From Sphingobacteriales bacterium (GTDB taxonomy: Bacteria > Bacteroidota > Bacteroidia > Chitinophagales > JADIYW01), in assembly GCA_016699615.1 (NCBI GenBank), contig CP064984.1, forward strand, positions 248,001-312,000: DNA of 64,000 nucleotides, written 5' to 3'. The translations under genes and the position numbers were made by a program. Of the stretch, positions 18,368 to 26,940 are shown in pieces; within the stretch, counting starts at the first letter, position 1, and the number at the start of each line of letters is the position of its first letter. Below the pieces are notes generated by a model that saw only the letters and a list, made by a program, of their open reading frames with translations, made no database searches and was not told where the DNA came from.

Positions 18368-19681
18368 TTAATTTATAAGTTCAGCGTATAAGTCAAAGTC
18401 TGTGCAATCTACAATTTTGGCTTGTACAAAATCGCCAACTCTACAATAGAATTTTTGTGCATCAATCAACACTTCGTTATCTACATCAGGCGAATCGTAC
18501 TCTGTTCTTCCAACAAAATAGCCACTCTCCTTTCTATCTATCATTACTTTAAAAGTTTGCCCAACTTTCTCTTCATTTTTTTGGTATGATATCTCTTGTT
18601 GAATTTGCATTAACATAGATGCTCTTTCTTCTTTGGTATCTGTATCAATTATATCTTCCATCAAATAAGCAGAAGTATCATCTTCGTGCGAATATTGGAA
18701 CACACCCAATCTATCAAACTTCATTTCTTTCACAAAGTTGCATAAGTCATCAAATGCTTCCTCAGTTTCATTCGGAAAACCAACCAACATTGTTGTTCTA
18801 ATTGCAATATCTGGATTTATTTCTCTTATTTTTTGAATTAATTCTCTTGTCTCAGCTTGCGTTATCTGTCTTTTCATTACATTCAACACATCATCATTTG
18901 CATGTTGCAATGGAATATCAAGATAATTACAAACTTTATCACAATTTTTTATGGCATCAATTACATCCAAAGGAAATTTTGATGGATAAGCATAGTGCAA
19001 TCTAATCCACTCAATTCCATCAACCTCATTGAGTTGATACAACAAATCAGACAAAGCTCTTTTTTTGTAAATATCTAAACCATAATAGGTTAATTCTTGA
19101 GCAATCAAAATAATTTCTTTCACACCTTTTGATGCTAAATTTTTTGCCTCAGTGATGATATCTTCTATTGTTTTAGATTGATGTTCGCCACGCATTAATG
19201 GAATGGCGCAAAAAGAACAAGTTCTATTGCAACCTTCAGATATTTTTAGATAAGCATAATGCTTTGGTGTTGTCAAAAATCGTTCTCCAATCAATTCTTG
19301 TTTATAATCTGCTTTAAATTTTTTGAGCAAAGCAGGCAATTCACTTGTTCCAAAAAATGCATCAACAGCAGGAATTTCTTTTTCTAAATCATCTTTATAT
19401 CTTTGAGACAAACAGCCAGTTACATACAATTTATCAATTTTTCCATCATCTTTTGCACTTGCATATTCTAATATGGTGTTAATCGATTCTTCTTTTGCTC
19501 TATCGATAAATCCGCAAGTATTGATGACTACAATATTTGCATTGTTTTTTTCCGACTGATGCTCAACATCAACAGGATTATGTTTTAACTGTGAAACCAA
19601 CACTTCTGAATCAACCAAATTCTTTGAGCAACCAAGTGTTATCACATTAACTTTATCTTTCTTAATACTTTTTGTTTTCAT
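18368..19681 (-). CDS. rimO: Ribosomal protein S12 methylthiotransferase
   Basis: A 437-residue radical-SAM methylthiotransferase. The N-terminal UPF0004 domain starts VNVITLGCSKNLVDSEVL, with cluster cysteines in TCGFIDRA and VTGCLSQRY. The radical-SAM cluster is in EGCNRTCSFCAIPLMRG (C-x3-C-x2-C). A C-terminal TRAM domain follows (KVMIDRKESGYFVGRTEYDS). The GCSKN and IPLMRG strings favour RimO, which modifies Asp of S12, over MiaB. Intact and upstream of bshC. Confidence 0.95.
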   Translation of the reverse strand: MKTKSIKKDKVNVITLGCSKNLVDSEVLVSQLKHNPVDVEHQSEKNNANIVVINTCGFIDRAKEESINTILEYASAKDDGKIDKLYVTGCLSQRYKDDLEKEIPAVDAFFGTSELPALLKKFKADYKQELIGERFLTTPKHYAYLKISEGCNRTCSFCAIPLMRGEHQSKTIEDIITEAKNLASKGVKEIILIAQELTYYGLDIYKKRALSDLLYQLNEVDGIEWIRLHYAYPSKFPLDVIDAIKNCDKVCNYLDIPLQHANDDVLNVMKRQITQAETRELIQKIREINPDIAIRTTMLVGFPNETEEAFDDLCNFVKEMKFDRLGVFQYSHEDDTSAYLMEDIIDTDTKEERASMLMQIQQEISYQKNEEKVGQTFKVMIDRKESGYFVGRTEYDSPDVDNEVLIDAQKFYCRVGDFVQAKIVDCTDFDLYAELIN

Positions 19682-19808
19682 TTTGTAGGCAAAGGTAAGA
19701 CAAATAAAAATTTCAGAACTAAAAAATGTTAAATCAATTTATTAAATATGGCATCAAACTTGTATATATTAAAAAAAAAATGCAAATTTGAATTATTAAA
19801 CTACTATA

Positions 19809-20576
19809 ATGAAAAAACTATTATTTGTTGCCGTACTTTCAATGATAAGTACACTGATTTTTGCACAAAAAGTTGTATTGTGCGAAGACTATGATAAAAC
19901 TACTGGTGTGCCAAGTGGTGTTTATGCTTCTTGGAATGTAAAATCTAGTGGCTCATATATTTATACAATATATACCCAAAGTAAACCAATTACCAAAACA
20001 CTTTCTGTTTATATAGACAAAAAAAGCAGTTCTGGTTCTTATGTGGCTTACGAAACACATTTTATAGAAGAATCTGAATCTAAAGGAAGAAAATGGGCAA
20101 TGATAGATTTGAAATTTTCTGAAGCTGGAGATTACAAAATTTCTATTTCAGATGGTGCTGGCAACGAATTGGCAAGTACGTATGCAGTAATATCATATAT
20201 AGATGATGAAGATGAAGATAACGATGACGATGAAATAGATACTTATTATTATGAAAACTCTGAAATTTCAATTGCAGAAGACATTAATAAATCAACATAT
20301 GAAATTATCAATAAAACTGACGAAGCATATCTATCAAGTATTAGAGGCAAAGAATTTTATATTATAGTTGAAAACGACAAAGTATTTAAAACAAATTTAT
20401 TTTATGTTGGAATATATTTAGGTGATGATTTGTTAGAAACTTTGGAAATAGATGTTGAAGAAGGTTGGGATATTGCATGGACAAATTATTCCTTTACAAA
20501 GAAAGGAAACTATACAATAGATGTTTATAATGCTGATGATATTTATGTAAATACAACAGAATTTGTAGTAAAATAA
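19809..20576 (+). CDS. Hypothetical secreted acidic protein, 255 aa
   Basis: The product starts with a signal peptide (MKKLLFVAVLSMISTLIFAQ) and has two similar halves of about 100 residues. Each is rich in aromatic and beta-branched residues and contains the pattern ...IYTIYTQSKPI / ...YKISISDGAGNEL and ...GNYTIDVYNADD. A strongly acidic linker (DDEDEDNDDDE) lies near residue 140. It may be two Ig-like beta-sandwich domains, but I recognise no named family. A strong terminator follows. Confidence 0.75.
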   Translation: MKKLLFVAVLSMISTLIFAQKVVLCEDYDKTTGVPSGVYASWNVKSSGSYIYTIYTQSKPITKTLSVYIDKKSSSGSYVAYETHFIEESESKGRKWAMIDLKFSEAGDYKISISDGAGNELASTYAVISYIDDEDEDNDDDEIDTYYYENSEISIAEDINKSTYEIINKTDEAYLSSIRGKEFYIIVENDKVFKTNLFYVGIYLGDDLLETLEIDVEEGWDIAWTNYSFTKKGNYTIDVYNADDIYVNTTEFVVK

Positions 20577-20596
20577 TTATTTTAGATTATGATAGC

Positions 20597-20631
20597 AAAA
20601 GCCATTCTACTTTTTTAGAATGGCTTTTTAG
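20597..20631 (+). terminator. Intrinsic terminator
   Basis: AAAAGCCATTCTA pairs with TAGAATGGCTTTT (13-bp stem, 6-base loop) and leads into a T-rich stretch, 21 bp after the stop at 20576. The A-run on the left could make it work in both directions. Confidence 0.85.
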
Positions 20632-20716
20632 TTTATAATGATATACAGCACTAAAATGCTAATTTTTTTTACACAACTGCATGGTTGAGCTAATATATGA
20701 CCTATTGTGTACAAGA

Positions 20717-20740
20717 GAGACAGGTGATAACACCTGTCTG
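20717..20740. repeat. Perfect hairpin, REP-like
   Basis: GACAGGTG (20719-20726) pairs with CACCTGTC (20731-20738) around ATAA, without a T-run. It lies at the edge of the REP-rich region beyond the stop of the gene at 20762. It could be a solitary REP-like palindrome of another family or a weak transcription barrier. Confidence 0.4.
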
Positions 20741-20761
20741 AGGCTGAGTCACTTGCTTGAG

Positions 20762-21142
20762 TTAATCACTATCTTGAACTCTTTTTGAAATAACGACACT
20801 ATCTTTATTAAATTCTATTATATAATATAATGTTTGCCAGTCATTTTCATATAAAATCTCAAACTTAGACGAATCACCTTCTTTGTAAAATGGATTTTCG
20901 ATTATATATGGTGTAGTACCTAATAAATGTATTACTTCATTATATTTCAAATCTTTTTTAATAGATTCAAACTTATTTTCTGTAAAATTTATAGACTTAT
21001 TTCCCTTATATTTAAAACATAAATAACAACTTTCAGATACTTTACATCCTGATTTTACAAAAGCATAGACAACTATAATTAGCACTAGTGCTGATATTAT
21101 CATACTTACTATTATTATAAATTTATATACTAATTTTTTCAT
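20762..21142 (-). CDS. Small membrane-anchored protein, immunity-like
   Basis: A 126-residue product with one N-terminal membrane segment (about residues 8-29, FIIIVSMIISALVLIIVVYA) and a polar domain with three cysteines. No family is recognised. It resembles in layout the other small membrane ORFs of this region: its ATG lies 11 bp after the stop of a short upstream remnant (IINMCKS at 21154). I infer an immunity-like role from this repeated arrangement only. The frame is intact and it is last of the minus-strand series. Confidence 0.5.
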   Translation of the reverse strand: MKKLVYKFIIIVSMIISALVLIIVVYAFVKSGCKVSESCYLCFKYKGNKSINFTENKFESIKKDLKYNEVIHLLGTTPYIIENPFYKEGDSSKFEILYENDWQTLYYIIEFNKDSVVISKRVQDSD

Positions 21143-21153
21143 GCTATTTGATT

Positions 21154-21441
21154 TTAAGATTTACACATATTGATGATTCTTGCATACCCAAGCTCTCGCA
21201 AGTTTAGCAAAGCAAAGCCATAGCGTAGCTGCGTAACTTGTGAGTGCATGGCATATAAATTTAAACCTTTTTCTACCTGACAATATTTTAAACTTTCTAC
21301 TATAATATCTCTATATATTACTCTTGTAAAAACATCTATCCAACCAACTACTGCAAAAGTGTATTTCCATATCTTATTCATTATACTATTGATACGCCAA
21401 ATCGTTTTGTTCTCATTGAAGCCGTGATTTGTGCTTACCAA
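21154..21441 (-). pseudogene. N-terminal fragment of a second RAYT family
   Basis: The real start is probably ATG at 21381 (MNKIWKYTFAVVGWIDVFTR). The string GWIDVFTR...YRDIIVESLKYCQ...GLNLYA is the N-terminus of Y1/HUH REP-associated transposases of Bacteroidota. It is unlike the RAYT copies further on. The coding sequence is cut before the HUH motif by a GC-richer REP-type palindrome (21184-21250) and then runs into the remnant tail IINMCKS. It is non-functional. It shows that more than one RAYT lineage has acted here. Confidence 0.7.
21184..21250. repeat. REP palindrome, family 3
   Basis: CTCGCAAGTTTAGC and its imperfect complement around GTAACTTGTGAG form an extended hairpin-capable element. 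A related element in the opposite orientation lies at 23514-23550 (CACAAGTTACGCTTCGCTAA). It is GC-richer than its surroundings and truncates the RAYT fragment. Confidence 0.6.
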
Positions 21442-21477
21442 AACCCTGATGATGCTTACCTAAAAAAATAAAACAAA

Positions 21478-22098
21478 TTATTTAATTGCTGCCGAATCTA
21501 TCGGCTCACTTGTTTTTATCCTATAAATACTATCTATTGGCTCAAGCGTAACATAACTAATAACTGATTTATTTTTTTGTTCATAGTTTCTGCCTGATAT
21601 TAAAAATTCCTGCTTATTCCTAAGCATTATAAAGTACGGAGAAACACGAAGATTATTTGATGTATTTAATGATTTTATAAATTTTACTTTTCCGTGTTTG
21701 TACAATGCATAGACAATATAATAATGTTTATCTGTTAAGGCAAATAAAGTATTAATATTAACAAAAATACTATTGTAGTATTTTCTGTATGCTTCATATA
21801 ATTCTGGCTTATTATCTTTTACTTGTACTAACAAAGGATATTCTCCGAAATAATAAATACTATCATACTCACCTAAATTAATTGTATATGCAAATTTATA
21901 TGGATCTGACATTATACCAGATAAATCAACAATACTATCATAAACTATAATTGAATCCCTTTTATATGATGTTTCATACTTCTTAGTTTGTGAGAATAAT
22001 TCTTCATAAAACTTTAATTCTGTTACTGAAAACAAATAGTAAATAAATAAAAGTGCTATCAAAACAAATATAATCATAGAAAAAATTAATTTCTTCAT
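21478..22098 (-). CDS. Membrane-anchored protein, immunity-like (copy 1)
   Basis: A 206-residue protein with an N-terminal membrane segment (about residues 4-24) and a polar domain containing GEYDSIYYFGEYPLLVQVK. It is intact and its ATG lies 4 bp after the stop of the fragment at 22103. A clear paralogue is truncated at 23036-23352, sharing YDSI(Y/F)YFGEYPL.VQVK and KPELY. No known family is recognised. The tight coupling to a start-less upstream fragment suggests an immunity gene for a toxin tip (inference). Confidence 0.6.
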   Translation of the reverse strand: MKKLIFSMIIFVLIALLFIYYLFSVTELKFYEELFSQTKKYETSYKRDSIIVYDSIVDLSGIMSDPYKFAYTINLGEYDSIYYFGEYPLLVQVKDNKPELYEAYRKYYNSIFVNINTLFALTDKHYYIVYALYKHGKVKFIKSLNTSNNLRVSPYFIMLRNKQEFLISGRNYEQKNKSVISYVTLEPIDSIYRIKTSEPIDSAAIK

Positions 22099-22102
22099 GT
22101 TA

Positions 22103-22380
22103 TTATGGTTTTAGGGATTCTAAAATTTGAATTAAATTATTTGCTGTAGTTTGTGACAAGAAAGTAATAACGGGTTTGTTATTACTACCATTTACTGCAT
22201 AACCAATAGTCTGCATTAGTTTAACAACCTCTATTGAATAGGAATAAGGATCAGCAAATGTCTTATTTAAAGCATTGATTGCTGGTATGTATTTATTAAT
22301 AACTAGTGCATTATTTACTTTATCTGTATTTGAATCAAAGATATTTGGGTCTCCTAATTCATGTCTGTCCATATTTTTTT
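22103..22380 (-). pseudogene. Start-less C-terminal ORF fragment (putative toxin tip 1)
   Basis: The frame is open from the RAYT unit edge at 22380 to the stop at 22103, ending FLSQTTANNLIQILESLKP. The apparent N-terminus encoded past 22380 lies in the REP palindrome and is not native. A native Met (MDRHELGDPNIF) occurs near the edge, so a short intact gene is possible. The tail resembles the fragment at 23363 (both end ...N(L/Y)LI(Q/N)ILE). Function unknown; called a tip because of the recurring tip/small-membrane-protein pairs. Confidence 0.45.
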
Positions 22381-23035
22381 CCCGCCTTTGTTGGTTTTTA
22401 ACCAACAAACCACTATCTGAATTGTATTGCATTTTATTCATCGCCTTGTTTTAAAAAATCCCAATCTTTTTCATTAGTTATATAAAACTTTGCACTACTA
22501 TATTTATATTCTTCCTCAAATATACAAATTCCTGCCTTAACTGGATTATTGTGTATATAATTTAATTTTGTTCATATACTTTTTTTGTTCTTAAATCAAT
22601 ACTTAAAGAGTTACGTTGCCACACTTGGAATTTTCTATCTTTTAAATTTGCTTCTAATTGATTAATCATTTCGGAATGATTATCTTTTAAATATTTTAAA
22701 ATTTGTTTTGCTGTATGATGTAAAAAATCGCGTTGAATATCTTGTCGTAGGTATCCTTTTTTTATTCGCCAAATAAGATGCGTGTGATTATCCATTAGCA
22801 CAAAGGCATGAACTTCTATCTTATTTTGTTGTGTTAAATATCTTAGGCTTTCTATAATAATTTCTTTTGCCTGATTGCTTTTTATTAAGGCTAACCATTC
22901 ATAACAAGTAATTGTTATAAACTCTGGAAATTTATCTTCGTAATTCAATATATATAAACTTCAAATTTAATAATTTTAATCTTTAATTTTATATATGTTC
23001 TGTGGTTTGTTGGTTAAAAACCAACAAAGGCGAGG
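22381..23035 (-). mobile_element. REP-RAYT unit A
   Basis: A 655-bp unit bounded by inverted REP palindromes. The left edge reads CCCGCCTTTGTTGG and the right edge ends CCAACAAAGGCGAGG; the palindrome core is TTTGTTGGTTAAAAACCAA. It contains one RAYT gene. Units A and E share subfamily differences (for example ATATCTTGTCG and TTCTGTGGTTTG) that separate them from B, C, D and F. Confidence 0.85.
22434..22948 (-). pseudogene. RAYT (Y1 HUH transposase), copy A, one-base frameshift
   Basis: A REP-associated tyrosine transposase, related to IS200/IS605 TnpA. The HUH motif (DNHTHLIW; other copies DNHMHLIW) is near residue 53. The catalytic-Tyr region (YEQ..NYIHNNPVKAG) is cut by loss of one T in the run 22566-22569 (five T in other copies). 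The start is TTG at 22948, as in every copy of this family here. It is otherwise almost identical to intact copy E. Confidence 0.8.
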
Positions 23036-23352
23036 TCATCATATAACTCTGGTTTTATATTTTTTACTTGAACTGGCAACGGATATTCTCCAAAATAAAA
23101 AATGCTGTCATATTTACCTGTATTCAGTGAATATTCAAAAGAATATCTATCTGAAACTATATGTGATAATATTACATTGCTGTCGCCTATATCAAAAGTA
23201 TCAGATTGATGATGTAATGAATATTTTTCGGAAATTGAATAAATTTCATTATAAAACTCAATATTTTTAACTGAGTTTGAAAAAAGTATATATAATACAT
23301 AGATGCTCCCGATCAGTAATATAATTACAATAGTTTTAATACTATTTTTCAT
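23036..23352 (-). pseudogene. Truncated paralogue of the immunity-like protein (copy 2)
   Basis: About 105 native residues (MKNSIKTIVIILLIGSIYVL... to ...NIKPELYDD) match the first half of the 21478-22098 protein, including YDSIFYFGEYPLPVQVK. The coding sequence is cut at 23036 by REP-RAYT unit A; its last encoded residues come from the REP. One membrane segment at about residues 7-25. The missing C-terminal half is not found on the other side of the unit, so the event involved a deletion or recombination. Confidence 0.7.
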
Positions 23353-23362
23353 AGGTTGGGGA

Positions 23363-23453
23363 TTATTTATATTTTTCTAAAATATTTATTAAATAATTTA
23401 CTGATTCTGGTGTTAAAATAAATTTATCTATATTATCGCCAACAATTTTATAA
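23363..23453 (-). pseudogene. C-terminal fragment (putative toxin tip 2)
   Basis: A start-less frame ending TPESVNYLINILEKYK, stop 10 bp before the ATG of the truncated immunity-like gene at 23352. It is similar to the tail of the 22103 fragment and holds the same position relative to the paralogous downstream gene. So the tip plus membrane-protein pair was duplicated as a unit. It is cut upstream by a REP palindrome. Confidence 0.45.
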
Positions 23454-23550
23454 GTTGGTGACGCATGCCTACACACTTTGCCACGCTAAGCTAAACACCA
23501 ACACGGGCGAGGTATCACAAGTTACGCTTCGCTAAACTTGCGAGAGCATT
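23454..23550. repeat. Two adjacent REP palindromes of families 2 and 3
   Basis: Family 2 (23454-23512): GTTGGTG, GACGCATGCCTACAC, CCACGCTAAGC, CACCAACACGGGCGAGG; a near-identical copy is at 26763-26823. Family 3 (23514-23550): CACAAGTTACGCTTCGCTAA ACTTGCGAGAGC. Families 1 and 2 share the 3' marker GGCGAGG after a palindrome with the GTTGGT/ACCAAC core. Confidence 0.7.
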
Positions 23551-23571
23551 GGGAGTATTACTTTTTATCTT

Positions 23572-23877
23572 TCAAAAATAGAAAAAATACAATAAAATAA
23601 AAATTAATATTATATAATTTATAAATGACAAGTATAATCCTTTAACTATTTCAATATCTTTGTTCTTAAAATAGTTAGTAAGATAAATAGTTACCCCTAT
23701 AGAAGTAAAAATAATCACAACGCTAATATATTCCATAAACCTAATAGAAAAAGCAAGAGAATGAAATGAGGTTTCAAATCTTTTATACCCAAAACCATAA
23801 AAGGATATGAAAAAGCTTGATAATAATGCTACAAATAGCAAAAAACCATGTCCGAAAAATACTGCATATTTTTTCAT
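23572..23877 (-). CDS. Small polytopic membrane protein, immunity-like (copy 3)
   Basis: A 101-residue, mostly hydrophobic protein with three probable membrane helices (about residues 9-30, 47-66, 80-100). The ATG is 3 bp after the stop of the fragment at 23881. No family recognised. It fits the pattern of a small membrane immunity protein behind a toxin tip (inference). Intact. Confidence 0.5.
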   Translation of the reverse strand: MKKYAVFFGHGFLLFVALLSSFFISFYGFGYKRFETSFHSLAFSIRFMEYISVVIIFTSIGVTIYLTNYFKNKDIEIVKGLYLSFINYIILIFILLYFFYF

Positions 23878-23880
23878 ATA

Positions 23881-24173
23881 TTAGAATTTAAAACTTTTAT
23901 TAAAATCCTTATAAATACTCCAACTATTACCAGATATATAGATGTTAAAATCTACCAAATCCTGTCCAAAATAAATCTTGTTACCAGGACTATAAATATT
24001 AAGAATATTTCCAATTGGTTTAACATAAATAATTGAATTATCTGCAAAAACGAGATCTTTAACTTTTACTGCTTTGTTCCCAATCATATTTAAGTCAATT
24101 TGTATTCCTCCATTAACACGTAAAACTTGGGTAATACCAAGAACTGCAGCTTTAGGTAACATTGGGAATATAA
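23881..24173 (-). pseudogene. C-terminal fragment (putative toxin tip 3)
   Basis: A frame open from the RAYT unit edge (24173) to 23881, native sequence from IFPMLPKAAVLGITQVLRV to SWSIYKDFNKSFKF. It lacks its own start; the upstream codons are REP sequence. The content is polar with many beta-prone residues and no membrane segment. If the RAYT block 24174-25407 is removed, the frame continues into 25408-25490 (see there). No family recognised. Confidence 0.45.
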
Positions 24174-24836
24174 CCCCGCCTTTGTTGGTTTTTAACCAAC
24201 AAACCACTATCTGAATTGTATTGCATTTTATTCATCGCCTTGTTCTAAAAAATCCCAATCTTTTTCATTAGTTATATAAAACTTTGCACTACTATATTTA
24301 TATTCTTCCTCAAATATACAAATTCCTGCCTTAACTGGATTATTGTGTATATAATTTAATTTTTGTTCATATACTTTTTTTGTTCTTAAATCAATACTTA
24401 AAGAGTTACGTTGCCACACTTGGAATTTTCTGTCCTTTAGATTTACTTCTAATTGATTAATCATTTCGGAATGATTATCTTTTAAATATTTTAAAATTTG
24501 TTTTGCTGTATGATGTAAAAAATCGCGTTGAATATTTTGTCGTAGGTATCCTTTTTTTATTCGCCAAATAAGATGTACGTGATTATCCATTAGCACAAAG
24601 GCATGAACTTCTATCTTATTTTGTTGTGTTAAATATCTTAGGCTTTCTATAATAATTTCTTTTGCCTGATTGCTTTTATTAAGGCTAACCATTCATAACA
24701 AGTAATTGTTATAAACTCTGGAAATTTATCTTCGTAATTCAATATATATAAACTTCAAATTTAATTATTATATTCTTTAATTTTACTCGTTATGTAAGTT
24801 CTGTAGTTTGTTGGTTAAAAACCAACAAAGGCGAGG
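24174..24836 (-). mobile_element. REP-RAYT unit B
   Basis: A unit bounded by inverted REP palindromes (left edge CCCCGCCTTTG, right edge ACAAAGGCGAGG), carrying one RAYT gene of the B/C/D/F subfamily (TCTGTCCTTTAGATTTACTT, TTACTCGTTATGTAAG). Two truncated units, C and D, are stacked directly against its right end. Confidence 0.82.
24228..24742 (-). pseudogene. RAYT copy B, one-base frameshift near its N-terminus
   Basis: The HUH motif (DNHVHLIW) and the catalytic-Tyr block (YEQKLNYIHNNPVKAG) are intact. The T-run 24674-24677 has four T where other copies have five, so the TTG start at 24742 is out of frame with the body. If the indel is a sequencing error the gene encodes the full 171 residues. 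Confidence 0.8.
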
Positions 24837-25407
24837 ATTCGCCAAGTAAGATGCATGTGATTATCCATTAGCACAAAGGCATGAACTTCTATCTTATTTT
24901 GTTGTGTTAAATATCTTAGGCTTTCTATAATAATTTCTTTTGCCTGATTGCTTTTTATTAAGGCTAACCATTCATAACAAGTAATTGTTATAAACTCTGG
25001 AAATTTATCTTCGTAATTCAATATATATAAACTTCAAATTTAATTATTATATTCTTTAATTTTACTCGTTATGTAAGTTCTGTAGTTTGTTGGTTAAAAA
25101 CCAACAAAGGCGAGGGTATCCTTTTTTTATTCGCCAAATAAGATACATGTGATTATCCATTAGCACAAAGGCATGAACTTCTATCTTATTTTGTTGTGTT
25201 AAATATCTTAGGCTTTCTATAATAATTTCTTTTGCCTGATTGCTTTTTATTAAGGCTAACCATTCATAACAAGTAATTGTTATAAACTCTGGAAATTTAT
25301 CTTCGTAATTCAATATATATAAACTTCAAATTTAATTATTATATTCTTTAATTTTACTCGTTATGTAAGTTCTGTAGTTTGTTGGTTAAAAACCAACAAA
25401 GGCGAGG
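24837..25407 (-). mobile_element. Two stacked truncated REP-RAYT units (C and D)
   Basis: Each has the right part of the unit only: the N-terminal part of RAYT, its TTG start region and the right-hand REP. Unit C (24837-25115) has the RAYT start at 25021 and breaks within the HUH motif region. Unit D (25116-25407) has the start at 25313 and breaks a few codons later. Each begins exactly after the GGCGAGG of the REP to its left. All three right ends (B, C, D) keep the same orientation. Confidence 0.8.
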
Positions 25408-25490
25408 GAAAATAATACCATCTTTGTTATCGCTATCGTTTTTGCTGGTAAAGATTTTATCGACTTTAAAAATAGATAAAACTTTACAAA
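25408..25490 (-). pseudogene. Possible upstream part of toxin-tip 3 coding sequence
   Basis: One frame reads VDKIFTSKNDSDNKDGIIF up to the RAYT block edge. If units B-D are excised without a target duplication, as expected for Y1 transposases, this frame joins that of the 23881-24173 fragment (GIIF + VIFPMLPK). No start codon is evident. A second frame is also open here, so support is weak. Confidence 0.25.
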
Positions 25491-25492
25491 AC

Positions 25493-25900
25493 CTATATAA
25501 TTGTTTTGTGTAGTTTTATCTTAATCTTTAATTTATTATCACATCTCGTTTTACTGCTATATGGTTGGTATTCTATCTGTCCTTTGGTATTATACCATTC
25601 ATTATCTGTCAATATTGTATCAACTTCTCCTTTGTATAATTTAAACGATATATCATTTTGGTATTTATGGTAATCCATACTATAATTATCTAAATTTATA
25701 ATTACAGAATCAGAAAAAACATTCCCTTTAATTCTTATGTCTATTGAATAGACTCTTTCTGAATTTGGATCAAAATAAAACTCTTTCTTATTGCAATTTT
25801 TATCTTCAATCTTAAAACAAAATCGCCCATTATAAAAGAATAAAAAATAATATATTAAAACTAATATTACAAGCATGTAAATGATAGATTTTACTTTCAT
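25493..25900 (-). CDS. Small membrane-anchored protein, immunity-like (copy 4)
   Basis: A 135-residue protein with an N-terminal membrane segment (about residues 5-22) and a basic, beta-rich C-terminal domain with four cysteines (FCFKIEDKNCNKKEF). The ATG lies 6 bp after the stop of the fragment at 25907. No family recognised. Intact. Same layout as the other tip-plus-membrane-protein pairs. Confidence 0.5.
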   Translation of the reverse strand: MKVKSIIYMLVILVLIYYFLFFYNGRFCFKIEDKNCNKKEFYFDPNSERVYSIDIRIKGNVFSDSVIINLDNYSMDYHKYQNDISFKLYKGEVDTILTDNEWYNTKGQIEYQPYSSKTRCDNKLKIKIKLHKTII

Positions 25901-25906
25901 AAATTA

Positions 25907-26013
25907 TTATTTATTAGTTGGAATTAATTGAGTACCTGTTGAATCAAAATACCATAATAGACCATTATTAAATGCATTTCGAACAGCTTCAATAATAGTA
26001 TTATAATGTATTC
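25907..26013 (-). pseudogene. C-terminal fragment (putative toxin tip 4)
   Basis: A start-less frame immediately after the REP edge at 26014, reading HYNTIIEAVRNAFNNGLLWY then FDSTGTQLIPTNK and stop. It is cut upstream by REP-RAYT unit F. Short, so the assignment rests on position: a stop 6 bp before a small membrane-protein gene. Confidence 0.4.
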
Positions 26014-26697
26014 CCCGCCTTTGTTGGTTTTTAACCAACAAACCACTATCTGAATTGTATTGCATTTTATTCATCGCCTTGTTCTAAAAAATCCCAATCT
26101 TTTTCATTAGTTATATAAAACTTTGCACTACTATATTTATATTCTTCCTCAAATATACAAATTCCTGCCTTAACTGGATTATTGTGTATATAATTTAATT
26201 TTTGTTCATATACTTTTTTGTTCTTAAATCAATACTTAAAGAGTTACGTTGCCACACTTGGAATTTTCTGTCCTTTAGATTTACTTCTAATTGATTAATC
26301 ATTTCGGAATGATTATCTTTTAAATATTTTAAAATTTGTTTTGCTGTATGATGTAAAAAATCGCGTTGAATATTTTGTCGTAGGTATCCTTTTTTTATTC
26401 GCCAAATAAGATGCATGTGATTATCCATTAGCACAAAGGCATGAACTTCTATCTTATTTTGTTGTGTTAAATATCTTAGGCTTTCTATAATAATTTCTTT
26501 TGCCTGATTGCTTTTTATTAAGGCTAACCATTCATAACAAGTAATTGTTATAAACTCTGGAAATTTATCTTCGTAATTCAATATATATAAACTTCAAATT
26601 TAATTATTATATTCTTTAATTTTACTCGTTATGTAAGTTCTGTAGTTTGTTGGTTAAAAACCAACAAAGGCGAGGTTAAAAACCAACAAAGGCGAGG
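26014..26697 (-). mobile_element. REP-RAYT unit F, with a doubled right REP
   Basis: The left edge is CCCGCCTTTG at 26014. The right REP ends at 26675 and is followed at once by a second partial REP (TTAAAAACCAACAAAGGCGAGG core, 26676-26697) in the same orientation. B/C/D/F subfamily. Confidence 0.82.
26067..26581 (-). pseudogene. RAYT copy F, one-base frameshift
   Basis: As copy E up to LSIDLRTKK, then out of frame because the T-run 26214-26219 has six T instead of seven. The HUH motif DNHMHLIW is intact; the catalytic Tyr region is present downstream in another frame. TTG start at 26581. Confidence 0.8.
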
Positions 26698-26940
26698 AAA
26701 TACAAATAATTATTATATACAAATATACATTTTTTTATTTAATTTAATATTGTGATTAAAACGTGTTGGTGACGCATGCCTACACGCTTTGCCACGCTAA
26801 GCTAAACACCAACACGGGCGAGGGCAAAATTGTTTTTTAAATAATCTTCTGGAAAACCAACAAATTCTATAGTTCTGTAGTTTGTTGGTTAAAAACCAAC
26901 AAAGGCGAGGAAAACCAATAAAGGCGAGGAGCCTTATAAA
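26676..26940. repeat. REP-rich stretch without a gene
   Basis: Contains a partial family-1 REP (26676-26697), a family-2 REP (26763-26823), a solitary family-1 REP (26879-26910) and a further partial one (26911-26929), all with the GGCGAGG marker in the same orientation. A short open frame between REPs (IEFVGFPEDYLKNNF, about 26826-26870) may be another gene scrap. Nothing else is seen in 26698-26762. Confidence 0.7.
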
